Part shown: in pieces, positions 1 through 7,611 of the stretch
Position numbering within the stretch: the stretch's first letter is position 1
Layout of the letters: each line of letters starts with the position of its first letter
Assembly (NCBI GenBank): GCA_900469965.1
Contig: UBZP01000015.1
Location: 401,806-465,805, forward strand
From: Hyphomicrobiales bacterium
GTDB lineage: Bacteria; Pseudomonadota; Alphaproteobacteria; Rhizobiales; Rhizobiaceae
DNA length: 64,000 nt
Direction: 5' to 3'
The notes under the pieces: model-generated
What the model saw: the letters and a program-made list of their open reading frames with translations, nothing else
Told to the model about the DNA's origin: nothing
The model's database searches: none
Made by a program: the position numbers and the translations under genes

Positions 1-266
1 CATTCGACGCCGCAACGCTCGAGGCCGAGACGCCGCGGCTCTCCCATCCCTCCGACATCGTCTTCCGCCACACCGGCTGCCACGGCGTGGCCGAGGCCTC
101 GGCGCTCGCCGCGGCGGGCACCGGCGGGCGGCTGATCGTTCCGAAGATGAAATCGGCGCATGCGACCGCTGCGATCGCGGAGGTTTTTCAGGCTGTTGCG
201 GGCGATTTTTCAGAAAATGAATCCGCTTCCATGGATACCCGTCCCGCATCCGTGAGGGTAGCCTGA
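1..266 (+). CDS. cobE: CobE / CbiG C-terminal domain protein, 3' end only
   Basis: The window opens inside this gene; the reading frame runs from base 3 to a TGA at 264-266. The visible tail has the pattern HTGCHGVAEASAL followed by LIVPKMKSAHAT, which is the C-terminal core of CobE/CbiG proteins, small proteins needed for cobalamin synthesis that in CobE form a stand-alone domain. The last 25 or so residues are less conserved. Its stop shares one base with the cobA start (TGATG), so it is translated as part of the cob operon. The rhizobial order with cobE close to cobA supports the call. The N-terminal part and start are outside the window. Confidence 0.75.
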   Translation, partial: FDAATLEAETPRLSHPSDIVFRHTGCHGVAEASALAAAGTGGRLIVPKMKSAHATAAIAEVFQAVAGDFSENESASMDTRPASVRVA

Positions 267-1108
267 TGGACGCTGTTTTCTCATCCCTGCCGGACCTGGA
301 GCCGGGCAGCGTCTGGCTCGTCGGGGCGGGGCCGGGCGATGCGGGGCTGCTGACGCTGCTGGCCGTGCACGGGCTGCGCCAGGCCGACGTCATCGTCCAT
401 GATGCGCTCGTCAATGCCGAATGCCTGCAGTTCGCAAGGCCGGATGCCGTCATCGAATTCGCCGGCAAGCGTGGCGGCAAGCCGTCGCCGCGGCAGCGCG
501 ACATCTCGCTTCGGCTCGTCGAGCTGGCGCGCGCCGGCAAACGGGTGCTGCGGCTGAAGGGAGGCGACCCGTTCGTCTTCGGCCGCGGCGGCGAGGAGGC
601 GCTGACGCTGGTCGAGCACAGGATCGCCTTCCGCATCGTCCCGGGCATCACCGCCGGCATCGGCGGGCTCGCCTATGCCGGGATCCCGGTGACGCACCGC
701 GAGGTCAACCACGCCGTGACGTTCCTGACGGGCCACGATTCCTCGGGCGTCGTGCCGGACCGCATCAACTGGGCTGCGGTCGCTGCCGGCTCGCCGGTGA
801 TCGTCATGTACATGGCGATGAAGCACATCGGCCAGATCTCGGCGAAGCTGATCGCGGCCGGGCGGGCGCCGGACGAGCCCGTCGCCTTCGTCTGCAATGC
901 CGCGACGGCGGGCCAGTCCGTCCTGGAAACGACGCTTGCGCATGCGGAGGCGGATGCCGCTGCGGCCGGGCTGGAGCCGCCGGCGATCGTGGTGATCGGC
1001 GAGGTCGTCCGCCTGCGCGGCTCGCTCGACTGGCTCGGCGCCTTGCGCGAGGGCAGGGTGCTGGTGCCCGATCCGCTCGGTGCCCGCACGCTGAAGGACC
1101 CCGCATGA
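266..1108 (+). CDS. cobA: Uroporphyrinogen-III C-methyltransferase (SUMT)
   Basis: This 280-residue enzyme uses S-adenosylmethionine to methylate uroporphyrinogen III at C2 and C7, giving precorrin-2, the branch into cobalamin (and siroheme). Family motifs are all present in order: VWLVGAGPGDAGLLTL near residue 17, a GKRGG segment near 65, VLRLKGGDPFVFGRGGEE near 93 and the VPGITAGIGGLAYAGIPVTHR loop near 125. The length is that of a stand-alone SUMT without the CysG dehydrogenase domain. The ATG overlaps the cobE stop by one base and the gene overlaps cobB by four (ATGA), so translation is coupled. Cytosolic. The call is secure. Confidence 0.95.
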   Translation: MDAVFSSLPDLEPGSVWLVGAGPGDAGLLTLLAVHGLRQADVIVHDALVNAECLQFARPDAVIEFAGKRGGKPSPRQRDISLRLVELARAGKRVLRLKGGDPFVFGRGGEEALTLVEHRIAFRIVPGITAGIGGLAYAGIPVTHREVNHAVTFLTGHDSSGVVPDRINWAAVAAGSPVIVMYMAMKHIGQISAKLIAAGRAPDEPVAFVCNAATAGQSVLETTLAHAEADAAAAGLEPPAIVVIGEVVRLRGSLDWLGALREGRVLVPDPLGARTLKDPA

Positions 1109-2409
1109 GCGGGCTGATGATCGCCGCCCCGGCTTCGGGCTCGGGCAAGACTACGGTCACGCTCGGGCTCCTGCGGGCGTTGTCGGACGCCGGCGTCGCG
1201 CTCTCGCCCGGCAAGGCCGGCCCCGACTATATCGATCCCGCCTTCCATGCCGCCGCCAGCCGTTCGGAATGCCTGAACTACGATCCCTGGGCGATGCGGC
1301 CGGGCCTGCTCGCCGACAATGCGGCCGTGCAGCAGCGGGGCGGCCGGATGCTCGTGGTCGAGGCGATGATGGGCCTGTTCGACGGCGCGGCCGACGGCAA
1401 CGGTTCGCCGGCCGATCTCGCTGCGATGCTCGGGCTGCCGGTCGCGCTCGTCGTCGATTGCAGCCGGATGTCGCATTCGGTCGCGGCCCTGGTGCAGGGC
1501 TATGCGCGGTTCCGCAGCGACGTGCAGGTTGGCGGCGTGATCCTGAACAAGGTCGGAAGCGAGCGCCACGAGGCGATGCTGAGGGCGGCGCTGGAGGCGG
1601 CGGGCGTCACAGTCTTCGGCGCGATCCGGCAGGATCCCGCGCTGTCGCTGCCCGAGCGCCATCTCGGCCTGGTGCAGGCCGGCGAGCATGCGGGGCTGGA
1701 GGCCTTCATCGGACGGGCGGCGGAGATCGTGCGTCGCAGTGTCGATCTGGACCGGCTGCTTGCGATGGCCGGACAGGGCCGGGTATCGGCCGGCCGGGCC
1801 GACGTCGCCCGCCTGCCGCCGCTTGGGCAGCGCATCGCCGTCGCCCGCGACAACGCCTTTGCGTTCATCTATCCGCATCTGCTCGCCGGCTGGATCGGGC
1901 AGGGGGCGGAAATCTCCTTCTTCTCGCCGCTCGCCGACGAGCCGGCGCCGGAAGCCTGCGACGCGGTGTTCCTGCCGGGCGGCTATCCGGAACTGCACGG
2001 CGAGCGGCTTGCCGGCGCAAGCCGGTTCCGCGACGGCATGCTCGCCGCCGCCCGGCGCGGCGCGCGGATCTATGGCGAATGCGGGGGCTTCATGACGCTC
2101 GGGGAGGGGCTGATCGATGCGGCCGGCACCCGTCACCGGATGCTCGGCCTGCTGCCGCTCGTCACCAGCTTCGCGGAGCGCCGGCGTCACCTGGGCTACC
2201 GGCGGCTGAGCCCGCTTCCGGGGTCGGGGTTCCCGCAGGCGATGACCGCCCATGAATTCCACTATTCGACGGTGGCCGCTGAGGGGGATGCGGAGCGGCT
2301 GTTCTCCGTGGCCGATGCGACGGGGCAGGACCTGGGGCAGGCGGGCTTGCGCCGGGGCAACGTCGCCGGTTCCTACATGCACCTGATCGACCTTGCGGAG
2401 GGAACGTGA
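1105..2409 (+). CDS. cobB: Cobyrinic acid a,c-diamide synthase (hydrogenobyrinic acid type)
   Basis: A 434-residue ATP- and glutamine-dependent amidase that converts carboxylates a and c of (hydrogeno)byrinic acid to amides. The N-terminal half is a dethiobiotin-synthetase-like nucleotide domain starting MSGLMIAAPASGSGKTT (P-loop) with GKAGPDYIDP just after it; the C-terminal half is a class I glutamine amidotransferase with FLPGGYPELHGERLA and the catalytic Cys in IYGECGGF, and a final His in AGSYMHL. I chose the ATG at 1105, which overlaps the cobA stop by four bases and gives the usual family N-terminus; the frame stays open further upstream but that is inside cobA. Operon member. Confidence 0.94.
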   Translation: MSGLMIAAPASGSGKTTVTLGLLRALSDAGVALSPGKAGPDYIDPAFHAAASRSECLNYDPWAMRPGLLADNAAVQQRGGRMLVVEAMMGLFDGAADGNGSPADLAAMLGLPVALVVDCSRMSHSVAALVQGYARFRSDVQVGGVILNKVGSERHEAMLRAALEAAGVTVFGAIRQDPALSLPERHLGLVQAGEHAGLEAFIGRAAEIVRRSVDLDRLLAMAGQGRVSAGRADVARLPPLGQRIAVARDNAFAFIYPHLLAGWIGQGAEISFFSPLADEPAPEACDAVFLPGGYPELHGERLAGASRFRDGMLAAARRGARIYGECGGFMTLGEGLIDAAGTRHRMLGLLPLVTSFAERRRHLGYRRLSPLPGSGFPQAMTAHEFHYSTVAAEGDAERLFSVADATGQDLGQAGLRRGNVAGSYMHLIDLAEGT

Positions 2410-3413
2410 TGGGCGAGGCGCCGATCCAGCACGGCGGCGGCATTTCGGCTGCGGCCGAACGCCATGGCGGACGGCCGGAGGACTGGCTGGACCTTTCCAC
2501 CGGCATCAATCCCTGCCCGGTGCCGTTGCCCGCCATCGATCCCGCCGCCTGGCATCGCCTGCCGGACCGCAGCCGCCTGGACGCGGCGCGGCGCGCGGCC
2601 ATGCGTTACTATCGCAGCGAGAACTGCCTGCCGCTGCCGGTGCCGGGGACGCAGGCTGCGATCCAGCTGCTGCCGCGGCTGGTTCCGCCCGGCCGGCGTG
2701 TCGCGATCCTGTCGCCGACCTATGGCGAATATGCGCGCGTGCTGCGGGCGGCCGGCCATGGGGTCGATGCGATCGCAACGCTGGGCGAGGTGCGCGACGA
2801 GCACGGGCTCGTGGTGGTCGTCAATCCGAACAATCCCGACGGCCGCCTGTATCCGCCGGAAGAATTGCTGCGGCTGCGCGAACGCCTGGGGCGATCGGGC
2901 GGCATGCTCCTGGTGGACGAGGCCTTCGGCGACATGGAGCCCGGGACGTCGCTCGCCGCGCATGCGGGCGGCCTGGACGGGCTCGTGGTCTTTCGTTCGT
3001 TCGGCAAGTTTTTCGGCCTTGCCGGCCTCCGGCTCGGCTTCGTCCTGGGCGAGGAGGGTCTGCTTGCGGGCTTTGCCGAGCGGCTCGGCCCCTGGGCGGT
3101 GTCCGGCCCGGCCCTGACGATCGCGACGGGCCTGATGGCGGGCGATTGCGCCCCGATCCGGGAGAGGATCGCCGAACGCAAGGCGGCGCTCGATGCGGTG
3201 CTGCAGCAGGCGGGACTGGCCGTCATCGGCGGAACGGCGCTCTTCTCGCTGGTGTCGCATCCGCGCGCCGGCACCCTTTTCGAAGCGCTCTGCCGGCAGC
3301 ATATCCTCGTGCGCCCGTTCGCCTATGATCCGACATGGCTGCGTTTCGGGCTCACCCCCGATGCGGCAGCCGATCGCCGGCTGGCCCGGGCACTGGCTGC
3401 GTTCGACACCTGA
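2409..3413 (+). CDS. cobC: L-threonine-O-3-phosphate decarboxylase, PLP-dependent (rhizobial CobC)
   Basis: A 334-residue fold type I aminotransferase-like enzyme that decarboxylates threonine phosphate to (R)-1-amino-2-propanol phosphate, the linker of the nucleotide loop of B12. It opens with HGGGISAAAERHGG and DLSTGINPCP, typical of the CobC/CobD(Salmonella) family; VVNPNNPDGRLYP and LVDEAFGDMEPG form the PLP pocket, and the Schiff-base Lys is in FRSFGKFFGLAGLRLGF near residue 200. Two adjacent starts are possible (GTG 2406, ATG 2409); ATG 2409 is six bases from GGAGGG at 2397-2402, so I prefer it. It shares one base with the cobB stop. Note that names CobC/CobD are swapped between Pseudomonas/rhizobia and Salmonella. 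Confidence 0.9.
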   Translation: MGEAPIQHGGGISAAAERHGGRPEDWLDLSTGINPCPVPLPAIDPAAWHRLPDRSRLDAARRAAMRYYRSENCLPLPVPGTQAAIQLLPRLVPPGRRVAILSPTYGEYARVLRAAGHGVDAIATLGEVRDEHGLVVVVNPNNPDGRLYPPEELLRLRERLGRSGGMLLVDEAFGDMEPGTSLAAHAGGLDGLVVFRSFGKFFGLAGLRLGFVLGEEGLLAGFAERLGPWAVSGPALTIATGLMAGDCAPIRERIAERKAALDAVLQQAGLAVIGGTALFSLVSHPRAGTLFEALCRQHILVRPFAYDPTWLRFGLTPDAAADRRLARALAAFDT

Positions 3414-3430
3414 TCGATGAGCTTCGACCC

Positions 3431-4408
3431 ATGACCCTCACGCTGATCGTCCTTGCCGCCGCCCTCGTGATCGACCGCTTCGTCGGCGATCCGCCGGGGC
3501 TTTGGGCGCGCGTGCCGCACCCGGTCGTGGTGTTCGGCTGGGCCATCTCCTTCCTCGACCGGATGTTCAACGGCAAGCGGATGACGCCGGAGACGCGTCG
3601 CTTCAACGGCGCGGTGGCGATCGGCGCGCTGTTGGCGGCAAGCCTGTTCGCCGGATACCTCCTTCACGAACTGCTGGGGCTGCTCGGCTGGCCGGGGCTC
3701 GTCCTCGAGGCGCTCGTCGTCGCGCTGTTCCTCGCCGGCAAGAGCCTCGCCGACCATGTGGGGGCGGTGGCGGCCGGTCTCAGCGAGCGCGGGCTCGAGG
3801 GCGGGCGCGAGGCGGTCTCGATGATCGTCGGTCGCGATCCGGCGACGCTCGACGAGCCGGCCGTCTGCCGCGCCGCGATCGAGAGCCTGGCCGAGAATTT
3901 TTCCGACGGCGTCGTGGCGCCGGCCCTCTGGTACGTGCTGCTGGGGCTGCCGGGACTTCTGGCCTACAAGATGCTCAACACCGCCGATTCCATGATCGGA
4001 CACAGGAACGCGAAATACCTGGAGTTCGGCTGGGCCGCGGCCCGGCTCGACGACATCGCCAACTGGCCGGCCGCGCGGCTCTCCATCCTCCTGATCGCCG
4101 CGGGCGCCCGGGCCGCGATCGGTGGGGCCGCCGCGCGGGCGGCACTCGATGTCGGCCTGCGCGACAACGGCCTGCACCGTTCGCCCAATTCGGGATGGCC
4201 GGAGGCGGCGATGGCGGGAGCGCTCGGGGTCGGCCTTGCCGGCCCGCGCGTCTATGGCGGCGTCAAGGTGGACGAGGCGATGATGAACGCGGCCGGGCGG
4301 ACCACGGCCACGCCGGCCGATATCGGCCGCGGGATCAGGGTCTTCGAATATGCCTGCGATGCCCTGGTGGTCCTGGCGCTCGCCGGCGCCGCCCTGGCGG
4401 CCTTCTAG
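3431..4408 (+). CDS. cobD: Adenosylcobinamide-phosphate synthase (CbiB family)
   Basis: A 325-residue integral membrane protein that attaches the aminopropanol phosphate arm to adenosylcobyric acid. The N-terminus LIVLAAALVIDRFVGDPP and the block ESLAENFSDGVVAPALWY followed by LPGLLAYKMLNTADSMIGH are hallmark CbiB motifs, and SPNSGWPEAAMAGALGVGL is another. Several hydrophobic helices are spread through the protein. The frame is open upstream into cobC, but the ATG at 3431, 17 bases after the cobC stop, gives the family N-terminus. It is the last gene of this cob run and is convergent with fnrN, with only five bases between the stops. Confidence 0.92.
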   Translation: MTLTLIVLAAALVIDRFVGDPPGLWARVPHPVVVFGWAISFLDRMFNGKRMTPETRRFNGAVAIGALLAASLFAGYLLHELLGLLGWPGLVLEALVVALFLAGKSLADHVGAVAAGLSERGLEGGREAVSMIVGRDPATLDEPAVCRAAIESLAENFSDGVVAPALWYVLLGLPGLLAYKMLNTADSMIGHRNAKYLEFGWAAARLDDIANWPAARLSILLIAAGARAAIGGAAARAALDVGLRDNGLHRSPNSGWPEAAMAGALGVGLAGPRVYGGVKVDEAMMNAAGRTTATPADIGRGIRVFEYACDALVVLALAGAALAAF

Positions 4409-4413
4409 CCGCC

Positions 4414-5139
4414 TCAGTCGATGCCGGCGAACTGCTGCAGGCGCTCGATGTCGGGCACCGTGACATGCCGGTTGTTCTCGATGCTGATGACGCCTTCCTT
4501 GCGCAGCTTGGTGAACTGGCGGCTGACGGTCTCGATGGTCAGGCCAAGGAAATCGGCAATATCCGCACGCGAGAGCGGCAGGTCGAAGGCGGAGCCGTCG
4601 ACGGTCTCGGGATCGAAATGCGTGGCGATCAGGAAGAGGAAGCTCGCCACCTTTTCCTGAGCGTTCTTGCGGCCGAGCGTCAGCATCCAGTCGCGCGCCT
4701 CGTCCAGTTCCTTCAGCACCTGCTGGTGCAGCCGGTGCTCCAGATCCGGCGAGCGGGTCACCATCCGTTCCAGGAGGTAGCGCGGGAAGGTGCAGATCTC
4801 CGCGTCCGTCGCCGCCTCGGCGCTGTGCGGGCTCTCGCTCGTGAACGGCCGGCCGAGGAAATCGGGGGCGAACTGGAGGCCGACGATCTGCTGGCGGCCG
4901 TCGGGCATCATCCGGGTGAGCTTGACGACGCCGCGCATGATATTGGCGCAGGTCGCCATCTCCTCGCCCTGGCCGACGACCTCGGTGCCGGCCTGCAGGC
5001 GTCTGCGGCTCGAGTGCTTGTTCAACTCGCCCAGCTCCTGCGGCGAGAGCGCGCTGCAGGCGCCGCCGTGGCGCGCCTCGCAGGCACGGCAGACGACCGG
5101 TATGTCGGAGCTGTGGATCTCGCTGCGCTGCATATCCAT
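4414..5139 (-). CDS. fnrN: Crp/Fnr-family oxygen sensor-regulator, FnrN type
   Basis: A 241-residue transcription factor expected to activate micro-oxic genes. Three N-terminal cysteines (C17, C20, C28 in VCRACEARHGGAC) and a central one (C116, in AEICTF) match the set that holds the oxygen-labile [4Fe-4S] cluster of FNR, which separates it from FixK. A cyclic-nucleotide-like beta barrel spans about 40-140 and the helix-turn-helix near 185-215 ends in ETVSRQF, whose E and SR contact TTGAT half-sites. The start has a good ribosome site (AGGAGAGG). Two anaeroboxes lie upstream at 5257-5270 and 5292-5305. Convergent with cobD. Likely regulates the ccoNOQP and fixGHIS operons below. Confidence 0.92.
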   Translation of the reverse strand: MDMQRSEIHSSDIPVVCRACEARHGGACSALSPQELGELNKHSSRRRLQAGTEVVGQGEEMATCANIMRGVVKLTRMMPDGRQQIVGLQFAPDFLGRPFTSESPHSAEAATDAEICTFPRYLLERMVTRSPDLEHRLHQQVLKELDEARDWMLTLGRKNAQEKVASFLFLIATHFDPETVDGSAFDLPLSRADIADFLGLTIETVSRQFTKLRKEGVISIENNRHVTVPDIERLQQFAGID

Positions 5140-5205
5140 CGGTATCGCCTCTCCTGCCGCGGAACAATCGCCGCCTGATCACCTGTGGACGAGAATCGGG
5201 ATGGA

Positions 5206-5222
5206 GACAATGCGACATTGTC
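5206..5222. other. Short perfect inverted repeat upstream of fnrN
   Basis: GACAAT (5206-5211), five bases, ATTGTC (5217-5222). It lies between the fnrN start (5139) and the predicted fnrN transcription start, so it would be in the 5' leader of fnrN. It is not an FNR box. Role unknown: it could be a leader hairpin or a site for another regulator. Confidence 0.35.
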
Positions 5223-5256
5223 GCCCGCCTCTCCCCGGCCGATTCCCGAACCGCTC

Positions 5257-5270
5257 TTGATAATTGTTAA
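5257..5270. promoter_or_regulatory. Proximal anaerobox (FNR/FixK site, one mismatch) before fnrN
   Basis: TTGATAATTGTTAA differs from the TTGAYNNNNRTCAA consensus at a single position. Its centre is 35 bases from that of the perfect box at 5292-5305. In Rhizobium leguminosarum fnrN, a distal box activates and a proximal box represses; the same arrangement is suggested here for leftward transcription. Confidence 0.6.
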
Positions 5271-5291
5271 GTCGGATTACCGTCGGCCGAC

Positions 5292-5305
5292 TTGATCGAA
5301 ATCAA
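5292..5305. promoter_or_regulatory. Distal perfect anaerobox (FNR/FixK site) before fnrN
   Basis: TTGATCGAAATCAA is a perfect FNR/FixK palindrome. Placed at the usual activating distance of about 41.5 bases it predicts an fnrN start near 5257, which would put the second box at that start. It is also 205 bases before acpXL, but acpXL seems to have its own promoter at 5448-5476. Confidence 0.8.
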
Positions 5306-5447
5306 ATCGGCGCGTGTCTCCGGAAGAATTCGATGGAAAGCTTCCCGGTGCCAACGCCGAGAAGGTTCTGCGCAAGGCCGGCCGAAAGCCCGCTCGCTGT
5401 TCCCGCAACAGGCCACAGCCAATTTGCAGCGTGTCTGGAACAGGCCA

Positions 5448-5476
5448 TTGGCAATTCCGCCCAATTTACTTATAGG
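5448..5476 (+). promoter_or_regulatory. Sigma-70-like promoter of acpXL
   Basis: TTGGCA (5448-5453), a 17-base spacer, then TATAGG (5471-5476). It would start transcription near 5483, about 27 bases before the GTG of acpXL. This is a motif match only. Confidence 0.5.
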
Positions 5477-5509
5477 ATCGCGCAACAAAGGATTTTAAGA
5501 GGTACAGGC

Positions 5510-5788
5510 GTGACAGCTACATTCGACAAGGTTGCCGACATCATCGCGGAGACCAGCGAGATCGATCGCGAAACGATCAAGCCCGAGAGCCACACGATCG
5601 ACGATCTGGGGATCGACAGCCTCGACTTCCTCGACATCGTCTTTGCGATCGACAAGGAGTTCGGCATCAAGATCCCGCTCGAGCAGTGGACGCAGGACGT
5701 CAACGAGGGCAAGGTGGCGACCGAGGAATACTTCGTATTGAAGAACCTCTGCGCCAAGATCGACGAGTTGCGCGCCGCCAAGGCGTGA
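5510..5788 (+). CDS. acpXL: Acyl carrier protein AcpXL for the very-long-chain fatty acid of lipid A
   Basis: A 92-residue acidic carrier that holds the growing 27-hydroxyoctacosanoic-type chain used to acylate rhizobial lipid A. The phosphopantetheine site is Ser37 in [14 protein letters not shown]. The length and the C-terminal block [19 protein letters not shown] distinguish it from the housekeeping ACP, which is about 78 residues. I chose the GTG at 5510, preceded by AAGAGGT at suitable spacing and giving the family N-terminus ([19 protein letters not shown]); the frame is open further upstream without family similarity. First gene of the lipid A fatty acid cluster, followed by a hairpin at 5841-5865 that may lower expression of the rest relative to the carrier. 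Confidence 0.95.
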   Translation: MTATFDKVADIIAETSEIDRETIKPESHTIDDLGIDSLDFLDIVFAIDKEFGIKIPLEQWTQDVNEGKVATEEYFVLKNLCAKIDELRAAKA

Positions 5789-5840
5789 GGGCAAGGAGCC
5801 GCCACCTGCGGCTCTACCGCATCCGTTGAGGGGCGCTGAT

Positions 5841-5865
5841 GGCCTGCCGCAAAGGGCAGGCCTTT
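5841..5865 (+). terminator. Hairpin with short T run between acpXL and the dehydratase gene
   Basis: Perfect eight-base stem GGCCTGCC (5841-5848) with GGCAGGCC (5855-5862), then TTT. It lies inside what looks like one operon, so it may be a partial terminator that leaves acpXL mRNA more abundant than the downstream enzymes. Confidence 0.55.
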
Positions 5866-5908
5866 CACGTTCCGGGACGCGGTAACACGGCAGTAACATA
5901 GGTTTTCG

Positions 5909-6385
5909 ATGCTGCTTGAATACTTCCAGATGATCGACCGGGTGGAAACGGTGGACACCGAGCGCAGGACGCTGACGGCGCGGTCCGTCGTTCCTGCGAA
6001 GAGCCCGGTCTTCGAAGGGCATTTCCCCGGCATGCCGCTGGTGCCCGGCGTGCTCCTGATCGAGACGATGGCGCAGGCCTCGGGCTTCCTCGTACTGGCC
6101 GCCACCGACTTCGCCGCCATGCCGTTTCTGATGTCGGTCGACGGCGCCAAGATGCGCACCTTCGTCGAGCCCGACACGGTGCTCGACATCGAGGCGGTGC
6201 TGGAGCACGACGGCTCGGGTTTCGCGGTCACCAAGGCGAAGATCACCTCCGGCGGCAAGAAGGTCTGCGATGCGCAACTGAAGCTGCGCACCATGCCGTT
6301 CAGCGAGGTGCCGCTCGGCGACCTCGTGCGCAAGCGGGCCGAGGAACTCGGCCTGATGGCTGCGCTTGCCGCAACCGGCCATTGA
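5909..6385 (+). CDS. fabZXL: FabZ-like 3-hydroxyacyl-ACP dehydratase of the AcpXL pathway
   Basis: A 158-residue hotdog-fold protein that should remove water from 3-hydroxyacyl chains on AcpXL during elongation. The active-site signature is clear: His in FEGHFPGMPLVPGV near residue 48 and Glu in LLIETMAQASGF near 61. It is more divergent than housekeeping FabZ and carries a C-terminal extension rich in charged residues. It follows acpXL by 120 bases (with a hairpin in between) and precedes the first ketosynthase-like gene by 12 bases, matching the acpXL-fabZXL-fabF2XL-fabF1XL order known from rhizobia. Cytosolic. Function by family and context. Confidence 0.88.
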   Translation: MLLEYFQMIDRVETVDTERRTLTARSVVPAKSPVFEGHFPGMPLVPGVLLIETMAQASGFLVLAATDFAAMPFLMSVDGAKMRTFVEPDTVLDIEAVLEHDGSGFAVTKAKITSGGKKVCDAQLKLRTMPFSEVPLGDLVRKRAEELGLMAALAATGH

Positions 6386-6397
6386 AGAGGAACTGAC

Positions 6398-7600
6398 ATG
6401 ACGAAGGCGCCAAACGACGTCGTCATCACCGGCATCGGCATCGTCACCTGCCAGGGTGTCGGCACCGAGCCGCATATCGCGCTGTTGAAGGCCGGAAGCG
6501 CACCGGAGCTGAAGATCGAGGCGGAGCGGTTCGCGCCCTATCCGGTCCATCCGATGCCGGAGATCGACTGGTCGCAGCAGATCGCCAAGCGCGGCGACCA
6601 GCGGCAGATGGAGAACTGGCAGCGGCTCGGCGTGTTCGCCGCCGGCCTGGCGCTCGACGATGCCGGGCTGAAGGACGATGCCGAGGCCTGCGGTACGATG
6701 GACATGATCGTGGCCGCCGGCGGCGGCGAGCGCGACATCAACGTCGATTCTCTGATCGTCGACGAGGGCCTGAAGCGCAACGACCGCGAACAACTGCTCA
6801 ACGAGAAGCTGACGACCGAACTGCGGCCGACGCTGTTCCTCGCCCAGCTCTCGAACCTGATGGCCGGCAACATCTCGATCGTCCACAAGGTCACCGGTTC
6901 CTCGCGCACCTTCATGGGCGAGGAGGCGGCGGGCATCAGCGCCATCGAGACGGCGTTCGCGCGCATCCGCGCCGGCCAGTCGACGCATACGCTGGTCGGC
7001 GGCGGCTTCGTCGCCGAGCGGCCTGACGTCATCCTGCTCTACGAAGCGCTCGGCGCGCATGCGACCGGCGGCTGGACGCCGCTATGGTCGCGCGAGGACG
7101 GCGAGGGCGGCGGCATCGTCTCCGGCTCCGCCGGCGCCTTCCTGGTGCTGGAGCAGCGGGCGCATGCCGAGGCACGCGGCGCGCGCATCTATGCGACGAT
7201 CGAGGACATCGGCGGCGACCGCGGCAGCCGCGAGGACGGCCGGCTGGAGCGCCGGCTCGATGCGCTTGCCGAACGGGCGGACGGCGCAGCCGGCTCGACG
7301 GTCGTCTTCTCCGGAGCATCGGGCATCAAGGGCCTGTCCGGCCGCGAGAAGGCCTGGCTCGGCCGGCGTTTCCCCGGCACTCCGGTGCGCGGCTATGCGG
7401 GGGTGACCGGCCATGCGCTGGAGAGCCAGTTCCCGCTGGGCCTGGCGCTCGCCGGGCTTGCGCTTGCGAGCGGGGCAAAGGTTCCGGCGTTCGATGCGGC
7501 AGGCGAGACGGCGATGGAAAAGCCTGCCGAGACGGCGATCGTGACCACGGTCGGCCACCACCGCGGCGAGGGCGTCGCCATCCTGAAGGCAGAGAAGTAG
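6398..7600 (+). CDS. fabF2XL: Ketosynthase-like protein lacking the catalytic Cys (FabF2XL position)
   Basis: A 400-residue thiolase-fold protein of the beta-ketoacyl-ACP synthase family. It begins VVITGIGIVTCQGVG as in FabF, but the active site is altered: where FabF1XL has STACASG, this protein has FMGEEAAG, putting Glu176 in place of Cys; the first His motif (NAHGTST) is replaced by FSGASGIKG; the second His may remain in VTGHALES. Such a protein cannot condense chains by the normal mechanism. By analogy with chain-length factors of type II polyketide synthases it probably pairs with the intact enzyme encoded next. It sits between the dehydratase and fabF1XL, 11 bases before the latter. 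The role of the Glu is unknown. Confidence 0.85.
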   Translation: MTKAPNDVVITGIGIVTCQGVGTEPHIALLKAGSAPELKIEAERFAPYPVHPMPEIDWSQQIAKRGDQRQMENWQRLGVFAAGLALDDAGLKDDAEACGTMDMIVAAGGGERDINVDSLIVDEGLKRNDREQLLNEKLTTELRPTLFLAQLSNLMAGNISIVHKVTGSSRTFMGEEAAGISAIETAFARIRAGQSTHTLVGGGFVAERPDVILLYEALGAHATGGWTPLWSREDGEGGGIVSGSAGAFLVLEQRAHAEARGARIYATIEDIGGDRGSREDGRLERRLDALAERADGAAGSTVVFSGASGIKGLSGREKAWLGRRFPGTPVRGYAGVTGHALESQFPLGLALAGLALASGAKVPAFDAAGETAMEKPAETAIVTTVGHHRGEGVAILKAEK

Positions 7601-7611
7601 AGGACGGGCGC

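Noticed and set aside
673-2382. Long minus-strand open frame opposite cobA and cobB
   Set aside because: High GC makes long antisense frames common; its protein is Arg/Gln/His-rich with no family motif, and the plus-strand genes are certain.
3323-5218. Minus-strand frame covering cobD and fnrN
   Set aside because: A shadow; it overlaps two well-supported genes and has low-complexity charged sequence.
5292-5305. FNR box as the main promoter element of acpXL
   Set aside because: A sigma-70-like promoter at 5448-5476 is much closer and the box fits fnrN better; an effect on acpXL is left as a possibility only.
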